This document shows positions 6,304 to 15,764 of a stretch of DNA of 25,651 nucleotides, piece by piece; within the stretch, counting starts at the first letter, position 1, and each line of letters begins with the position of its first letter. A program made the translations under genes and the position numbers. The notes below the pieces were generated by a model. It saw only the letters and a list, made by a program, of their open reading frames with translations. It was not told the DNA's origin and made no database searches. The stretch is from NCBI GenBank assembly GCA_023416055.1, contig JAEZIH010000016.1:1-25651 (forward strand), given 5' to 3'. This stretch comes from Pseudomonadota bacterium. GTDB taxonomy: Bacteria; Pseudomonadota; Alphaproteobacteria; Caulobacterales; Caulobacteraceae.

Positions 6304-8604
6304 ATGAGCGAGACCACTGGCGACTCCGGCCTGGCCGTGCGGCCGGCCGACCGGCTGACGCCCTGGCTGTTCGCCCTGGCCATCTTCACCTCAGCCTCGC
6401 TGGTCTTCGTGGTCCAGCCGATGGTGACCAAGCTGGTCCTGCCAATGCTGGGCGGCTCGCCGGCGGTGTGGAACACCGCCATGGTCTTCTTCCAGGCGGC
6501 GCTGCTGGCCGGATACCTTTACGCCCACCTGCTGCAGCGCGTCGCCTCGATCCGCCTGCAGGTGGTGGTCCACCTCGGCCTGCTGCTGGCCGCGGCCCTG
6601 TTCCTGCCGCTGCATGTCAACGGCTGGCTCGGCGACCCCAATCCCGCGGCGCCGATCGGCTGGCTGCTCGCCACCCTGGCCTTGTCGGTGGGCGCGCCGT
6701 TCGCCGTCCTGTCCGCGACCGCACCCCTGCTGCAGGCCTGGTTCGCCCGCGTCCGCGCCGGCCATGCCGACGGCAAGAACCCGTATGTCCTCTACGCCGC
6801 CTCCAACCTCGGCAGCTTCCTGGCCCTGCTGTCCTATCCCTTCGTCATCGAACCCCTGGCCACCCTGTTCGGCCAGCGCATGGGGTGGACGGCCGGCTAC
6901 GTGGCCTTCGTGCTGATGGTCGCGGGCCTGGCCCTCATCGTCTGGCGCCGGCGCGAGGACCGCGCCGCCGAGCCGGCTCGACTGGCGGCGACGCCAGCCA
7001 TTCCATGGCGCGCGAAGGCGGTGCTGATCCTGCTGGCCGCGGCGCCGTCCAGCCTGATGCTGGGGGTGACCGCCCACCTGTCGACCGACGTCGCCTCGGC
7101 GCCCTTCCTGTGGGTCATCCCGCTCGCGCTGTACCTGCTGACGTTCGTCATCGCCTTCCAGGCGCGGCCATGGATCCCGCTGCCCGTCACCCTGGTGCTC
7201 CAGGCCGGCTTCGGCGCCGTGGTGGTCATGGTCGTGGCCTTCGAGACCCTGGACATCCGGGTGGCCTTCGTCCTTCACATCGCGGCCTTCTTCTTCGCCG
7301 CCCTGATGTGCCACCAAATGCTGGCGGGCCGCAGGCCGCCGCCTGACCGGCTCACCGAATTCTACCTGTTGCTGTCGGTCGGCGGTGTGGTGGGCGGGGC
7401 CTTCACCGCCCTGCTGGCGCCGGTGATGTTCGACATGGTCTGGGAGTACCCGCTGGTCCTCGTCCTCGTCGGACTGGCCCGTCCCTGGGCCCGCGGTCGC
7501 TTGCGTGGAGACGAAACCGGGGCGCTTGTCGCCATTGCGATCCTCGCCGCCGGCTCGGCGGTCCTCTCGGCCTGGATGACGGCGGACGCGGCCGCCTGGG
7601 GCGCGCTGTGGCGAATGCTGCCGCTTTTCCCCCTGCAGACGCTGTGCATGCTGCTCCTGGCCCCGGCGACGGTCTGCGCCTTCCTGCTGCGGGACCGGGC
7701 CCAGGTGTTCACAGCCGCCCTGTTGATGATCGCCCTGTCGGCGCAGTTCGTGACCCGCGGCTACGAGGCCAGCTTCAGCGAGCGCAGCTTCTTCGGCGTC
7801 ATGCGGGTGGCCGAACGCACCGACCAGACCATGGGCGGCACGGTGCACATCCTCACCCACGGCACGACCTGGCACGGAGCTCAGGCCCGGCACCCGCGCT
7901 ACGACTGTCTGCCGGGCATGTACTACCACCCGTTCACACCCATCGGCGAGGCGACGGAGATCATCCAGGCGAGGGGCCCGGCGCGGATCGGCGTCGTCGG
8001 ACAGGGGGCTGGCACCATGGCGGCCTTCAAGCGGGCCGAGGACAGGCTGACCTACTTCGAGATCGACCCTGCGGTGGACCGGATGTCGCGCGACCCGCGC
8101 TGGTTCACCTACATCTCCGACTGCGCCGTGGGCGAGGTCGACACCGTGCTGGGCGACGCCCGCCTGACCCTGGCGAACCAGCCGGCAGGGACCTACGACC
8201 TGCTGCTGATCGATGCCTTCTCCTCTGACGCCGTGCCCACCCACCTGCTGACCGTCGAGGCGATCGAGGGCTACCTGCGCCTGCTCAAGCCGGACGGCGT
8301 CGTGTTGCTGCACCTGTCGAATCGCAATCTCGAGATCGTCCTGCCGACCGTCGCAGCGGCCCATGCTCTCGGTCGGCCGGCGCTGCACGGTCTCTATCTG
8401 GACGACCGGACTCTGCCGGAAATGGCCATCGCCTCGACCGAGGCCGTCGCCATCTCCCCGACCGAGGCAGGTCTGGCCGATTTCCGCGGCCGGCCGATCT
8501 GGCGCGACGTACCGGACACCGACGTGCGGCCCTGGACAGACGACTACGTCAATCTGTTCGGCGCCCTGTGGCGCGCCTTCCGGCCGCCCCCCGAGCGCCC
8601 CTAG
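6304..8604 (+). CDS. Fused membrane transporter-like/spermidine synthase-like protein
   Basis: A 766-residue fusion. Residues 15 to about 480 hold many hydrophobic segments starting with [20 protein letters not shown] and [11 protein letters not shown], typical of the annotated fused MFS/spermidine synthase family. The C-terminal 270 residues are a Rossmann-like methyltransferase/polyamine-synthase fold: GTTWHGAQ with YYHPFTPIG, the nucleotide loop [14 protein letters not shown] (562-575), the acidic EIDPAVDRM, and [20 protein letters not shown] (631-650), followed by [18 protein letters not shown]. True SpeE enzymes bind decarboxylated SAM and putrescine through GGGDG and a YDvIivD motif; here the first is changed to GQGAG. 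The enzymatic activity is therefore uncertain. The ATG has AAGGGGCGGGA just upstream. Its stop TAG shares the palindrome CTAG (8601-8604) with the stop of ispDF. Confidence 0.88.
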   Translation: MSETTGDSGLAVRPADRLTPWLFALAIFTSASLVFVVQPMVTKLVLPMLGGSPAVWNTAMVFFQAALLAGYLYAHLLQRVASIRLQVVVHLGLLLAAALFLPLHVNGWLGDPNPAAPIGWLLATLALSVGAPFAVLSATAPLLQAWFARVRAGHADGKNPYVLYAASNLGSFLALLSYPFVIEPLATLFGQRMGWTAGYVAFVLMVAGLALIVWRRREDRAAEPARLAATPAIPWRAKAVLILLAAAPSSLMLGVTAHLSTDVASAPFLWVIPLALYLLTFVIAFQARPWIPLPVTLVLQAGFGAVVVMVVAFETLDIRVAFVLHIAAFFFAALMCHQMLAGRRPPPDRLTEFYLLLSVGGVVGGAFTALLAPVMFDMVWEYPLVLVLVGLARPWARGRLRGDETGALVAIAILAAGSAVLSAWMTADAAAWGALWRMLPLFPLQTLCMLLLAPATVCAFLLRDRAQVFTAALLMIALSAQFVTRGYEASFSERSFFGVMRVAERTDQTMGGTVHILTHGTTWHGAQARHPRYDCLPGMYYHPFTPIGEATEIIQARGPARIGVVGQGAGTMAAFKRAEDRLTYFEIDPAVDRMSRDPRWFTYISDCAVGEVDTVLGDARLTLANQPAGTYDLLLIDAFSSDAVPTHLLTVEAIEGYLRLLKPDGVVLLHLSNRNLEIVLPTVAAAHALGRPALHGLYLDDRTLPEMAIASTEAVAISPTEAGLADFRGRPIWRDVPDTDVRPWTDDYVNLFGALWRAFRPPPERP

Positions 8605-9752
8605 GCCGGCAGTTCGATGGTCGCCACGGCCTGGGCGGCCAAACCCTCGCCCCGGCCGGTGAAGCCCAAACCCTCGGTCGTGGTCGCCTTGACGCTGACC
8701 GCATCGAGCGGAAGGGCCAGAAGGGTCGCCAGACGTTCGCGCATGGCCTGGCGGTGCGGCTTCACCTTGGGCCGCTCGCAGATCAGGGTGACGTCGACAT
8801 TGATCAGACGCCCGCCCCGAGCGTGCAGACGCTCCACCGCGTGGCTCAGGAACCGGTCCGAAGCCGCGCCCTTCCACTGGGGATCCGTCGGCGGAAAGTG
8901 GTCGCCGATATCGCCATCGCCCATGGCCCCGAGGATGGCGTCGGTCAGGGCGTGCAGGCCGGCGTCCGCGTCGGAGTGGCCGATCAGGGTCTGGTCGTGG
9001 GCGATCTCCACTCCACACAGCCAGACGGAGTCGCCGGGTCCCCAGCGGTGCACGTCGAAGCCCGTTCCGACGCGCGTCTGGCGGGGTATCAGGGTCTCGG
9101 CCATGGCGAAATCCTCGGGATAGGTCAGCTTCAGCAGGCGAGGGTCCCCCTCGACGACGCGCACGCGGCCGCCGGCCCGCTGGACAACGGCGGCCTCGTC
9201 GGTGGCGGTCTCTCCGGAGGGCCAGGCGGCGTAGGCGCCCACGAGGGTGTTCAGCCGGAACGCCTGAGGGGTTTGCGCCCGCCACAGGCCGTCGCGTTCA
9301 ACGGAATCGGCGACGACGCCGTCCCCGGCGCGACGTAGGCTGTCGGCGACGGGCAGGGCGGGCAGGGCGCCGTCGGCCCCGGCCAGCGCGTCAATGCAAC
9401 GGGCGATCACAGCCCGGCTCAACAGCGGCCGGGCGGCGTCGTGAACCAGCACCGGCCGGTCGTCCGCCTCGCCCAGCGCCGACAGTCCGCGACGGACCGA
9501 CTCGGCCCGCGTCGCGCCGCCCTCGACCGTGCGCCATCCGGTGAGGCCTTCCAGGGCAGTCCCGGCCTCGGCCTCGGCGCCCGACGGGACCACCACCACC
9601 ACCTCGTCGGCCCCCGCCTCAAGCAAAGCCTCGACCGACCAGCGGATCACCGGCTTGCCGCCCAGCGGGCGCCACTGTTTGGCCCCGCCGGCGCGCGAGC
9701 CCGAGCCGGCGGCGACGACCACGGCGGCGAAGGCGGGGAGGGGAGAAGCCAT
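8601..9752 (-). CDS. ispDF: Bifunctional IspD/IspF isoprenoid enzyme
   Basis: A 383-residue fusion of two MEP-pathway enzymes. IspD (about 8-220) makes CDP-methylerythritol from MEP and CTP: it shows the nucleotide-binding start [20 protein letters not shown] (11-30), [10 protein letters not shown] (101-110) and WRAQTPQAF (157-165). IspF (about 226-383) makes the cyclic diphosphate: [15 protein letters not shown] (227-241) gives the metal ligands Asp233 and His235, followed by [20 protein letters not shown] (257-276, His267) and [11 protein letters not shown]. The fusion of non-consecutive pathway steps is common in alphaproteobacteria. The ATG at 9750-9752 begins right at the first strand of IspD. 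The gene is divergent from dus across 63 bases. Essential in organisms that lack the mevalonate pathway. Confidence 0.97.
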   Translation of the reverse strand: MASPLPAFAAVVVAAGSGSRAGGAKQWRPLGGKPVIRWSVEALLEAGADEVVVVVPSGAEAEAGTALEGLTGWRTVEGGATRAESVRRGLSALGEADDRPVLVHDAARPLLSRAVIARCIDALAGADGALPALPVADSLRRAGDGVVADSVERDGLWRAQTPQAFRLNTLVGAYAAWPSGETATDEAAVVQRAGGRVRVVEGDPRLLKLTYPEDFAMAETLIPRQTRVGTGFDVHRWGPGDSVWLCGVEIAHDQTLIGHSDADAGLHALTDAILGAMGDGDIGDHFPPTDPQWKGAASDRFLSHAVERLHARGGRLINVDVTLICERPKVKPHRQAMRERLATLLALPLDAVSVKATTTEGLGFTGRGEGLAAQAVATIELPA

Positions 9753-9815
9753 GCCGGCCTTCTAATCGCCGCCGTCATGCTTGACGAGAGGGCCTCTGGC
9801 GGCGGTAAGGGGCCG

Positions 9816-10868
9816 ATGAACACAGGACTGCAGATCGGCGACGTGCAGGTGCCCGGCCGGGTGCTGACCGCGCCCATGACGGGCATCACCGATCTGCCGT
9901 TCCGGCGGCTGGCCTCGAAGCTGGGCGCGGCCTACGTGGCCACCGAGATGGTGGCCGCCGCCGAGCTGGCCCGGGCGCGACCCGACGTCGTGCGTCGCGC
10001 GGCCGTTGGCGAGGGTCTGCCGCTGACGGTGATCCAGCTGGTGGGCCGGGACCCCGAGGCCATGGCCGAAGGCGCGCGCATGGCCGAGCGCGCCGGCGCG
10101 GACATCATCGACCTGAATTTCGGCTGTCCGGCCAAGGAAGTGGCCGCAGCCGCCTGCGGCTCCGCCCTGATGCGCACGCCAGACCTCGCCTGCCGCCTGA
10201 TGGAGGCCGCGGTCAGGGCGACCGCTCGGCCGGTGACGGTCAAGATGCGCCTCGGCTGGGACGACGCCAGCCGCAATGCTCCCGAACTGGCGCGACGCGC
10301 CGAGGACATCGGCGTGCGGGCGGTCACGGTGCACGGCCGCACGCGGCAGCAGTTCTACACCGGCGCAGCCGACTGGGGCGCGGTCGGCGAGGTGAAGACG
10401 GCGGTCGCCATCCCGGTGATCGTCAACGGCGACATCGTCACCGCCGAGCACGCCCGTCGGGCCCTGACCGAATCGGGGGCCGACGCCCTGATGCTGGGGC
10501 GGGGCGTCTACGGCCGTCCCTGGCTGGCCGCGCACCTCGAACGCGCGCTGGCGGACGGCACGGTGCTGCGGGAGCCCGACCGCGAAGAGCGCCTGGCGAT
10601 CGTCATCGAGCACCTGCGCGCCTCGGTCGCCTTTTACGGCCTGCCGCTGGGCCTGAAGATGTTCCGCAAGCACCTCGGCTGGTATGTCGAGCAGGCTCCG
10701 TGGCCCGCCGATCCGCTTGAGCGTCGGGCGGCGAAGGCGCGGCTGTGCCGGCTGGAGACGCCGGAGGCGGTCGAAGAGGCCCTGGCCGAGCTGTGGCGTC
10801 CACTGACGTATTCCGGCAACTCCGCTGTTGATATCGGGCCACAGTTCGCCGAAGCTGGAACGGCATGA
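9816..10868 (+). CDS. tRNA-dihydrouridine synthase, DusB/NifR3 type
   Basis: A 350-residue FMN-dependent enzyme that reduces uridine in the tRNA D-loop. Visible marks: LTAPMTGITDLPFRRL (18-33), the active-site motif NFGCPAKEV with Cys104, VKMRLGWD (Lys143), VHGRTRQQFYTGAADW (172-187), VNGDI (203-207) and MLGRG (226-230). The GCP motif and HGRTR are diagnostic of the family. The start ATG at 9816 has TAAGGGG close upstream; an in-frame ATG at 9777 would add 13 non-conserved residues. TTGACGA at 9781-9787 fits an alphaproteobacterial -35 element, though I see no good -10. The gene name nifR3 comes from its position before ntrB-ntrC in many alphaproteobacteria. Here its TGA overlaps the ATG of ntrY (ATGA, 10865-10868), and no ntrBC is present. 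Confidence 0.95.
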   Translation: MNTGLQIGDVQVPGRVLTAPMTGITDLPFRRLASKLGAAYVATEMVAAAELARARPDVVRRAAVGEGLPLTVIQLVGRDPEAMAEGARMAERAGADIIDLNFGCPAKEVAAAACGSALMRTPDLACRLMEAAVRATARPVTVKMRLGWDDASRNAPELARRAEDIGVRAVTVHGRTRQQFYTGAADWGAVGEVKTAVAIPVIVNGDIVTAEHARRALTESGADALMLGRGVYGRPWLAAHLERALADGTVLREPDREERLAIVIEHLRASVAFYGLPLGLKMFRKHLGWYVEQAPWPADPLERRAAKARLCRLETPEAVEEALAELWRPLTYSGNSAVDIGPQFAEAGTA

Positions 10869-13159
10869 CGGACGCGCCCTCCACGCCACCCGCACCCGCC
10901 GCCGCCCCGATCCGGGGACCGGCGCGCTGGTTCGCCGGCTGGTCGGAGGAGCGCCGCCGCAACACCTTCCTTGCCGCCTACACACTCGCCTTCCTGATCA
11001 CGGTCGCCGCCATCTGGCTGGTCGCCGTAGCCCCCGGGGCGAGCGGGGAGGGCGCCCGGGCCATGGCCAGCCGCGCCGTGCTAGCGGCCCTTGTCGTCAA
11101 CCTGCTGGTCATCGGCAGCCTCGCCGTCGTCATCGGCCGGCGGGTGACGTCGCTGTTCCAGCGCCGCACCCACGCCGGGGCGCGGCTGCACCTGCGCTTC
11201 GTGACCCTGTTCTCGCTGGTCGCCCTGGTGCCCGCCGTTCTGATCGCCCTCGTCTTCGGCGTCCTCGTCAACCGGGGCGTCGACCAGTGGTTCAGCGACA
11301 ATGTCGAGGCGGCGGTCAACAACGGCGCGGCCATCGGGCGAGCATACACCTCTGACGTTTCGGATGAGATCGACGGCGACCTGGCCGTGATCGCGGAGCA
11401 GCTGGAGAGCATCCGTCCCCTGTTCGACCGTCGCATCCAGTTTTCGGACGCCCTGGCCCAGGTCGGTCAGCTGTTCGGCTATCCGGCGATCTACATCCTC
11501 GACGCGGACGGCGCGGTGCTGGCCAGCGGCGAGGCGCCCAACGCGCCGCCCTACCTCGCGCCGCCCGCCGCAGCCCTGGAAGAGGCGGCCGCGGGAGAGG
11601 AGCCCTCGGTGCAGCAGCCGATGCGCAACCCGGATGCGGTGCGCGGCCTTGCGGCCTTCCCGGCATACGGCGACGCCTATCTGTACGTGGTCCGGCCTTT
11701 ACAGCCGGGCCTGTTCGACCAGCTGGCCGCGGCCGAGGAATCGATCGTCGCCTACCGCGAGGCGCAGGAGAGCCGCGACCGCATTCAGGCCGCGTTCGCC
11801 CTGAGTTATCTGGAGACCGCCCTTCTGGTGCTCGTCGGCGCGGTCTGGCTGGGCATGTCGGCCGCCAGCTCGATTTCCGCCCCGATCGGTCGGCTGGTCG
11901 AGGCCGCGGACCGCGTCGCCGCCGGGGACCTGACGGCGCGGGTCGAGGACGAGTCCGGGCCCGGCGAGATCAGGAACCTGACCTCCGCCTTCAATCGCAT
12001 GACCAGCGACCTCGAGGCCCAGCAGGCGGCGTTGCGGGCGGCCAGCGAGGAAGCCACCGGCAGGACGGTCTTCATCGAAACGGTGCTGTCAGGCGTCTCG
12101 GCCGGGGTGATCGGCGTCGACCGCCGGCGGCGCGTCTCGGCCATCAACGACAGCGCGGTCGAACTGCTCGGTCTGACCGCCGGAGAGGAGGTCATCGGCC
12201 GCCCGCTGGGCGAGGCCGCGCCTGAGCTCAGCGAGCTGGCGGGCCGCGCCGAGGCGCACATCGAGGAAGAGATCGACGTCAACCGGGGCGGCGAGACGCG
12301 GCGGCTTCGAGTCCGTATCGAGGGCGGGGTCGGCGGCGAGATGGTGCTGACCTTCGACGACATCACCCGCCTGGTCACGGCCCAGCGCAACGCAGCCTGG
12401 CGCGACGTCGCCCGCCGTATCGCCCACGAGATCAAGAACCCGCTGACGCCGATCCAGCTGTCGGCCGAACGCTTGCGCCGCCGCTACCGCAAGCAGGTCG
12501 GCGACGACGTGGAAGTGTTCGATCGCTGCACCGAAACCATCATCCGGCAGGTCGGCGACATCGGCCGCATGGTCGACGAGTTCTCGTCGTTCGCGCGGAT
12601 GCCGGCGCCGCGGTTCACCGCCGAGAACCCTGCCGAACTCCTCCGCGAGGCGGTGTTCGCACAGCGCGTGGCGGCGCCTGCCATCGGGGTGGAGCTGGCC
12701 GAGCCCCTGCCTTCTGCGGTGATGCACGCCGACGGCCGCATGGTCGGCCAGGCCCTGACCAATATTCTAAAGAACGCGGGCGAGTCCGTCGCGGCTCGAC
12801 GGGACCAGGACCCGCGGCCTGACGACGGACAGCGGCCGGGCGTCTCCGCGCGGCTGGAAGTGGTCGACGACGTGGCCACCTTCATCATCGAGGACGACGG
12901 CGTCGGCCTTCCGGCCAAGGACCGGGACCGGCTGACAGAGCCCTATGTGACTACGCGCGACAAGGGCACAGGCCTCGGCCTGGCCATCGTCAAGCGCATC
13001 TGCGAGGAACACGGCGGCGAGCTGAAGCTGGCCGACGCCGAGCAGTTGTCGGGCGCCCGCGTGTGCCTGGTCTTTCCCCTGAAATCTCCACTGCAAGCGG
13101 CTGTCGCCGGCAGTCGGGAGGCGAAAGCCGCCCGACCCGCCGTCACGGCCGGCGAATAG
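10865..13159 (+). CDS. ntrY: Sensor histidine kinase NtrY
   Basis: A 764-residue membrane sensor. Three hydrophobic segments lie near residues 37-57, 73-92 and 117-138 (FVTLFSLVALVPAVLIALVF, typical of NtrY). A periplasmic region runs to about 310, a fourth membrane segment covers about 315-335, then come HAMP (335-390) and PAS (about 395-500) regions. The kinase core follows: HisKA with His521 in AHEIKNPLTPIQLSAERLR, and HATPase with N-box NILKNAGES (633-641), DDGVGLPAKD and GTGLGLAIVKRICEEHGG. It should autophosphorylate at His521 and pass the phosphate to NtrX, 9 bases downstream. NtrYX is linked to nitrogen metabolism, redox and envelope control in different alphaproteobacteria. The ATG overlaps the dus stop, so translation is probably coupled. 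Residues 1-25, rich in Pro and Ala, are poorly conserved. Confidence 0.95.
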   Translation: MTDAPSTPPAPAAAPIRGPARWFAGWSEERRRNTFLAAYTLAFLITVAAIWLVAVAPGASGEGARAMASRAVLAALVVNLLVIGSLAVVIGRRVTSLFQRRTHAGARLHLRFVTLFSLVALVPAVLIALVFGVLVNRGVDQWFSDNVEAAVNNGAAIGRAYTSDVSDEIDGDLAVIAEQLESIRPLFDRRIQFSDALAQVGQLFGYPAIYILDADGAVLASGEAPNAPPYLAPPAAALEEAAAGEEPSVQQPMRNPDAVRGLAAFPAYGDAYLYVVRPLQPGLFDQLAAAEESIVAYREAQESRDRIQAAFALSYLETALLVLVGAVWLGMSAASSISAPIGRLVEAADRVAAGDLTARVEDESGPGEIRNLTSAFNRMTSDLEAQQAALRAASEEATGRTVFIETVLSGVSAGVIGVDRRRRVSAINDSAVELLGLTAGEEVIGRPLGEAAPELSELAGRAEAHIEEEIDVNRGGETRRLRVRIEGGVGGEMVLTFDDITRLVTAQRNAAWRDVARRIAHEIKNPLTPIQLSAERLRRRYRKQVGDDVEVFDRCTETIIRQVGDIGRMVDEFSSFARMPAPRFTAENPAELLREAVFAQRVAAPAIGVELAEPLPSAVMHADGRMVGQALTNILKNAGESVAARRDQDPRPDDGQRPGVSARLEVVDDVATFIIEDDGVGLPAKDRDRLTEPYVTTRDKGTGLGLAIVKRICEEHGGELKLADAEQLSGARVCLVFPLKSPLQAAVAGSREAKAARPAVTAGE

Positions 13160-13168
13160 CGAGGCGTC

Positions 13169-14584
13169 ATGCGTTCCACTGGAGCCGATATTCTGGTCGT
13201 CGACGATGAGGCCGACATCCGCGAGCTGGTCTCGGGCCTGCTCGAGGACGAGGGTCACTCTGTGCGTACGGCCTCGAACTCCGACGAGGCCCTGGCGGCC
13301 ATCCGCGCCCGCCGGCCGTCGCTGGCCCTGCTGGACATCTGGATGCAGGGCGGCGGTCTGGACGGCCTTGAGCTGCTCGATGTCATCAAGGAACTGGATC
13401 CCGACCTCCCCGTGGTCATGATCTCCGGTCACGGCAACATCGAGACTGCGGTCAGCGCCCTCCAGCGAGGGGCCTACGACTTCATCGAAAAGCCGTTCAA
13501 GTCCGACCGGTTGGTCGTGGTTGTTCAGAGAGCGCTGGAAGCGTCGTCGCTGAAGCGCGAGAACCGCCGCCTGCGCGCGCAGGTCGCCGCCCCGACCGGC
13601 TTCATCGGCAAGTCAGCGGCCGCCCAGGCCCTGCGCGCCACCATCGCCAAGGTCGCCCCGGCCAACAGCCGGGTGCTGATTTCAGGCCCGCCGGGATGCG
13701 GCAAGGAGCTGGTCGCGCGGCAGATTCACGAGGCCAGCGCCCGCTCGCGCGGCGAATTCGTGGCTATCGCCGCCGCCGGCATGACGCCCGAACGCCTCGA
13801 CCTGGAGCTGTTCGGCGAAGAAGGCCGCGACGGCCGCCCCAGCAAGATCGGCGTCTTCGAACGGGCCCATAACGGCACCCTCTACCTCGACGACGTGGGC
13901 GACATGCCGCGCGAGAGCCAGAGCCGCATCCTCCGCGTGCTGGTCGAGCAGCGGTTCCGCCGGGTCGGCGGCGAGCAGGACGTGCAGGTCGACGTGCGCG
14001 TCATCACCTCGACGTCGCGCGACCTGAAACAGGAGATCGCCGAGGGCCGCTTCCGCGAGGATCTGTTTCACCGCCTGAACGTGGTGCCGATCCGGGTGCC
14101 GGCGCTGTCCGAGCGGCGCGAAGACATCCAGGAACTGGTCGACTACTTCATCGAATCGCTGGCCGCCTCTCAGGGGCTGCCGCGCCGGCGCCTGGGCGAC
14201 GACGCCATCGCCGTGCTGCAGGTCCACCCGTGGCCGGGCAACGTCCGCCAGCTGCGCAACAACGTCGAGCGGCTGCTGATTCTCGCCACCGGCGATCCCA
14301 GCGAGCCGATCGGGGCTGACGCCCTGCCGCAGGAGGCGACCAACGCCGCGACCGGCAGCGCTCTGGGCGCCGAGCGCATCATCGCCCTGCCGCTGCGCGA
14401 GGCGCGCGAGGTGTTCGAGCGCGAATATCTCGCAGCCCAGATCATGCGGTTCGGGGGCAATATCAGCCGCACCGCCGCCTTCATCGGCATGGAGCGCTCG
14501 GCCCTGCACCGCAAGCTGAAGTCCCTTGGCGTGTCACCGGCCCGCGGCAACGGCGACGATGACGGCGAGGGCGCCGAAGCATGA
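13169..14584 (+). CDS. ntrX: NtrC-family response regulator NtrX lacking GAFTGA
   Basis: A 471-residue regulator with receiver, AAA+ and Fis-type DNA-binding domains. Receiver: acidic pair Asp12/Asp13, phosphoacceptor Asp56 in LLDIWMQGGGLDGLELL, and Lys108 in EKPF. AAA+: Walker A GPPGCGKE (173-180), Walker B TLYLDD (237-242), and arginine finger region FREDLFHRLNVV. The segment between ELFG (213-216) and GVFERA (228-233) reads EEGRDGRPSKI and has no GAFTGA, the loop that contacts sigma-54. The C-terminus has the helix-turn-helix ISRTAAFIGMERSALHRKLKSLG. Without GAFTGA, activation of sigma-54 promoters is unlikely; it may act as a sigma-70-type regulator or repressor. The ATG at 13169 follows GCGAGGCGTC with a plausible GAGG. 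The TGA overlaps the ATG of the aminotransferase gene (14581-14584). Confidence 0.96.
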   Translation: MRSTGADILVVDDEADIRELVSGLLEDEGHSVRTASNSDEALAAIRARRPSLALLDIWMQGGGLDGLELLDVIKELDPDLPVVMISGHGNIETAVSALQRGAYDFIEKPFKSDRLVVVVQRALEASSLKRENRRLRAQVAAPTGFIGKSAAAQALRATIAKVAPANSRVLISGPPGCGKELVARQIHEASARSRGEFVAIAAAGMTPERLDLELFGEEGRDGRPSKIGVFERAHNGTLYLDDVGDMPRESQSRILRVLVEQRFRRVGGEQDVQVDVRVITSTSRDLKQEIAEGRFREDLFHRLNVVPIRVPALSERREDIQELVDYFIESLAASQGLPRRRLGDDAIAVLQVHPWPGNVRQLRNNVERLLILATGDPSEPIGADALPQEATNAATGSALGAERIIALPLREAREVFEREYLAAQIMRFGGNISRTAAFIGMERSALHRKLKSLGVSPARGNGDDDGEGAEA

Positions 14585-15444
14585 GCCGGATCGCCTATGT
14601 CAACGGGACCTACCGCCCGATGCGCGACGCCGTCGTGCACGTCGAGGATCGCGGCTTCCAGTTCGCCGACGGGGTGTACGAGGTCTGGTCGGTGTTCGAC
14701 GGCCGCCTTGCCGACTTCGACGGCCACCTGACCCGGCTCTGGCGCAGTCTCGACGAGCTGAGGATCGCCCGACCGATGACGCCCGAGGCCCTGGCCCGGG
14801 TGCTGAAGGAGACGGTCCGCCGCAACCGCGTGCGTGAGGGCTTGGTCTACATCCAGGTCACCCGCGGAACGGCTCGTCGTGACCATCCCTTCCCGGGCGA
14901 TGACATCCCGCCGACCGTGGTCGTCACCGCACGCGGCCTGCCGCTGGCGAAGGGCGACGCAGCAGCCGGCAAGGGCGTGGCGGTGATCACCCAGCCTGAC
15001 ATCCGCTGGGGCCGCTGCGACATCAAGACGGTGGGCCTGTTGCCCAACGTCCTCGCCAAACAGGCGGCGCGCGAGCGCGGCGCAGCCGAGGCGTGGATGG
15101 TCGACGAGATGGGTCTGGTCACCGAAGGCTCGTCGACCAACGCCTGGATCGTCGACGAGACCGGCAAGCTGCGCACCCGCGACGCCCAGTCCAATATCCT
15201 GCGGGGCATCACCCGGGCGGCCGTGCTGCAGCTGGCCGCCGACGAAGGCCTGGAGATCGAGGAGCGGGCCTTCTCTGTCGAGGAGGTCAAACGGGCGCGC
15301 GAGGCCTTCTATACCTCGGCCAGCGGCTTCGTAATGCCGGCGGTCTCGATCGACGGCGCCAGGATCGGCGACGGCAAGCCGGGCCCCGTCGCGACGAAAC
15401 TCCGTCAGCTGTACATTGAACAGGCGCAGCGAGACGCCATCTAG
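14581..15444 (+). CDS. D-amino-acid aminotransferase-like class IV PLP enzyme
   Basis: A 287-residue fold-type IV PLP-dependent aminotransferase. Family marks: the N-terminal YVNGTYRPM and [14 protein letters not shown] (23-36), [15 protein letters not shown] (91-105), which is the D-alanine-aminotransferase type pattern, Lys149 in [15 protein letters not shown] as the Schiff-base lysine, and the PLP-phosphate motif [11 protein letters not shown] (182-192). The TRG-x-RxHxFP signature favours D-amino-acid transaminase over branched-chain or aminodeoxychorismate lyase relatives, but substrate is not proved. A D-amino acid enzyme would feed peptidoglycan precursors (D-Ala, D-Glu). Its ATG overlaps the ntrX stop, so it belongs to the ntrYX transcript. 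The gene ends 74 bases before hfq. Confidence 0.9.
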   Translation: MSRIAYVNGTYRPMRDAVVHVEDRGFQFADGVYEVWSVFDGRLADFDGHLTRLWRSLDELRIARPMTPEALARVLKETVRRNRVREGLVYIQVTRGTARRDHPFPGDDIPPTVVVTARGLPLAKGDAAAGKGVAVITQPDIRWGRCDIKTVGLLPNVLAKQAARERGAAEAWMVDEMGLVTEGSSTNAWIVDETGKLRTRDAQSNILRGITRAAVLQLAADEGLEIEERAFSVEEVKRAREAFYTSASGFVMPAVSIDGARIGDGKPGPVATKLRQLYIEQAQRDAI

Positions 15445-15518
15445 TCGTTGCGGCCTTCGCGGGCGTCGTTAATGTGCGCGGCGCCGCCGCCAACCAACAA
15501 GAACAGGACGAACCTGCC

Positions 15519-15764
15519 ATGTCGCAAGACAAGCGTCAGAACCTCCAGGACACCTTCCTGAACGCGGTCCGCAAGACCAAGACGCCGCTGACCATCTTTC
15601 TGGTCAACGGGGTCAAGCTGCAGGGCATCGTCACCTGGTTCGACAACTTCTGTGTGCTGCTGCGTCGCGATGGCCAGTCGCAGCTCGTCTACAAGCACGC
15701 CATCTCGACCATCATGCCGTCCGCGCCCGTGCAGCTGTACGAGCCCGACGCCGAAGAAGACTGA
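15519..15764 (+). CDS. hfq: RNA chaperone Hfq
   Basis: An 81-residue Sm-like protein that forms a hexameric ring, binds sRNAs and A-rich mRNA and helps them pair. Sm1 is visible as [21 protein letters not shown], and Sm2 as [15 protein letters not shown]; the YKHAIST motif is the hallmark of Hfq. The acidic tail (EPDAEED) is short, as in alphaproteobacteria, unlike the long tail of enterobacteria. The ATG at 15519-15521 is preceded by ACAGGA. An in-frame GTG at 15474 would add a non-conserved leader. The 74-base upstream gap holds weak promoter-like TTGCGG (15448-15453) and TAATGT (15470-15475), 16 bases apart, so hfq could have its own promoter. The next gene, hflX, begins immediately after the stop. 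Confidence 0.97.
   Translation: MSQDKRQNLQDTFLNAVRKTKTPLTIFLVNGVKLQGIVTWFDNFCVLLRRDGQSQLVYKHAISTIMPSAPVQLYEPDAEED

Noticed and set aside
6391..9285. 964-residue open frame on the minus strand across the polyamine-synthase-like gene
   Set aside because: It is antisense to a well-supported gene, low in complexity (Gly, Arg, Gln, His), and shows no domain. High GC content makes long empty frames common here.
15445..15518. Possible small RNA or extended Hfq leader before hfq
   Set aside because: The gap is 74 bases with only weak promoter-like hexamers and no stable hairpin that I could find.
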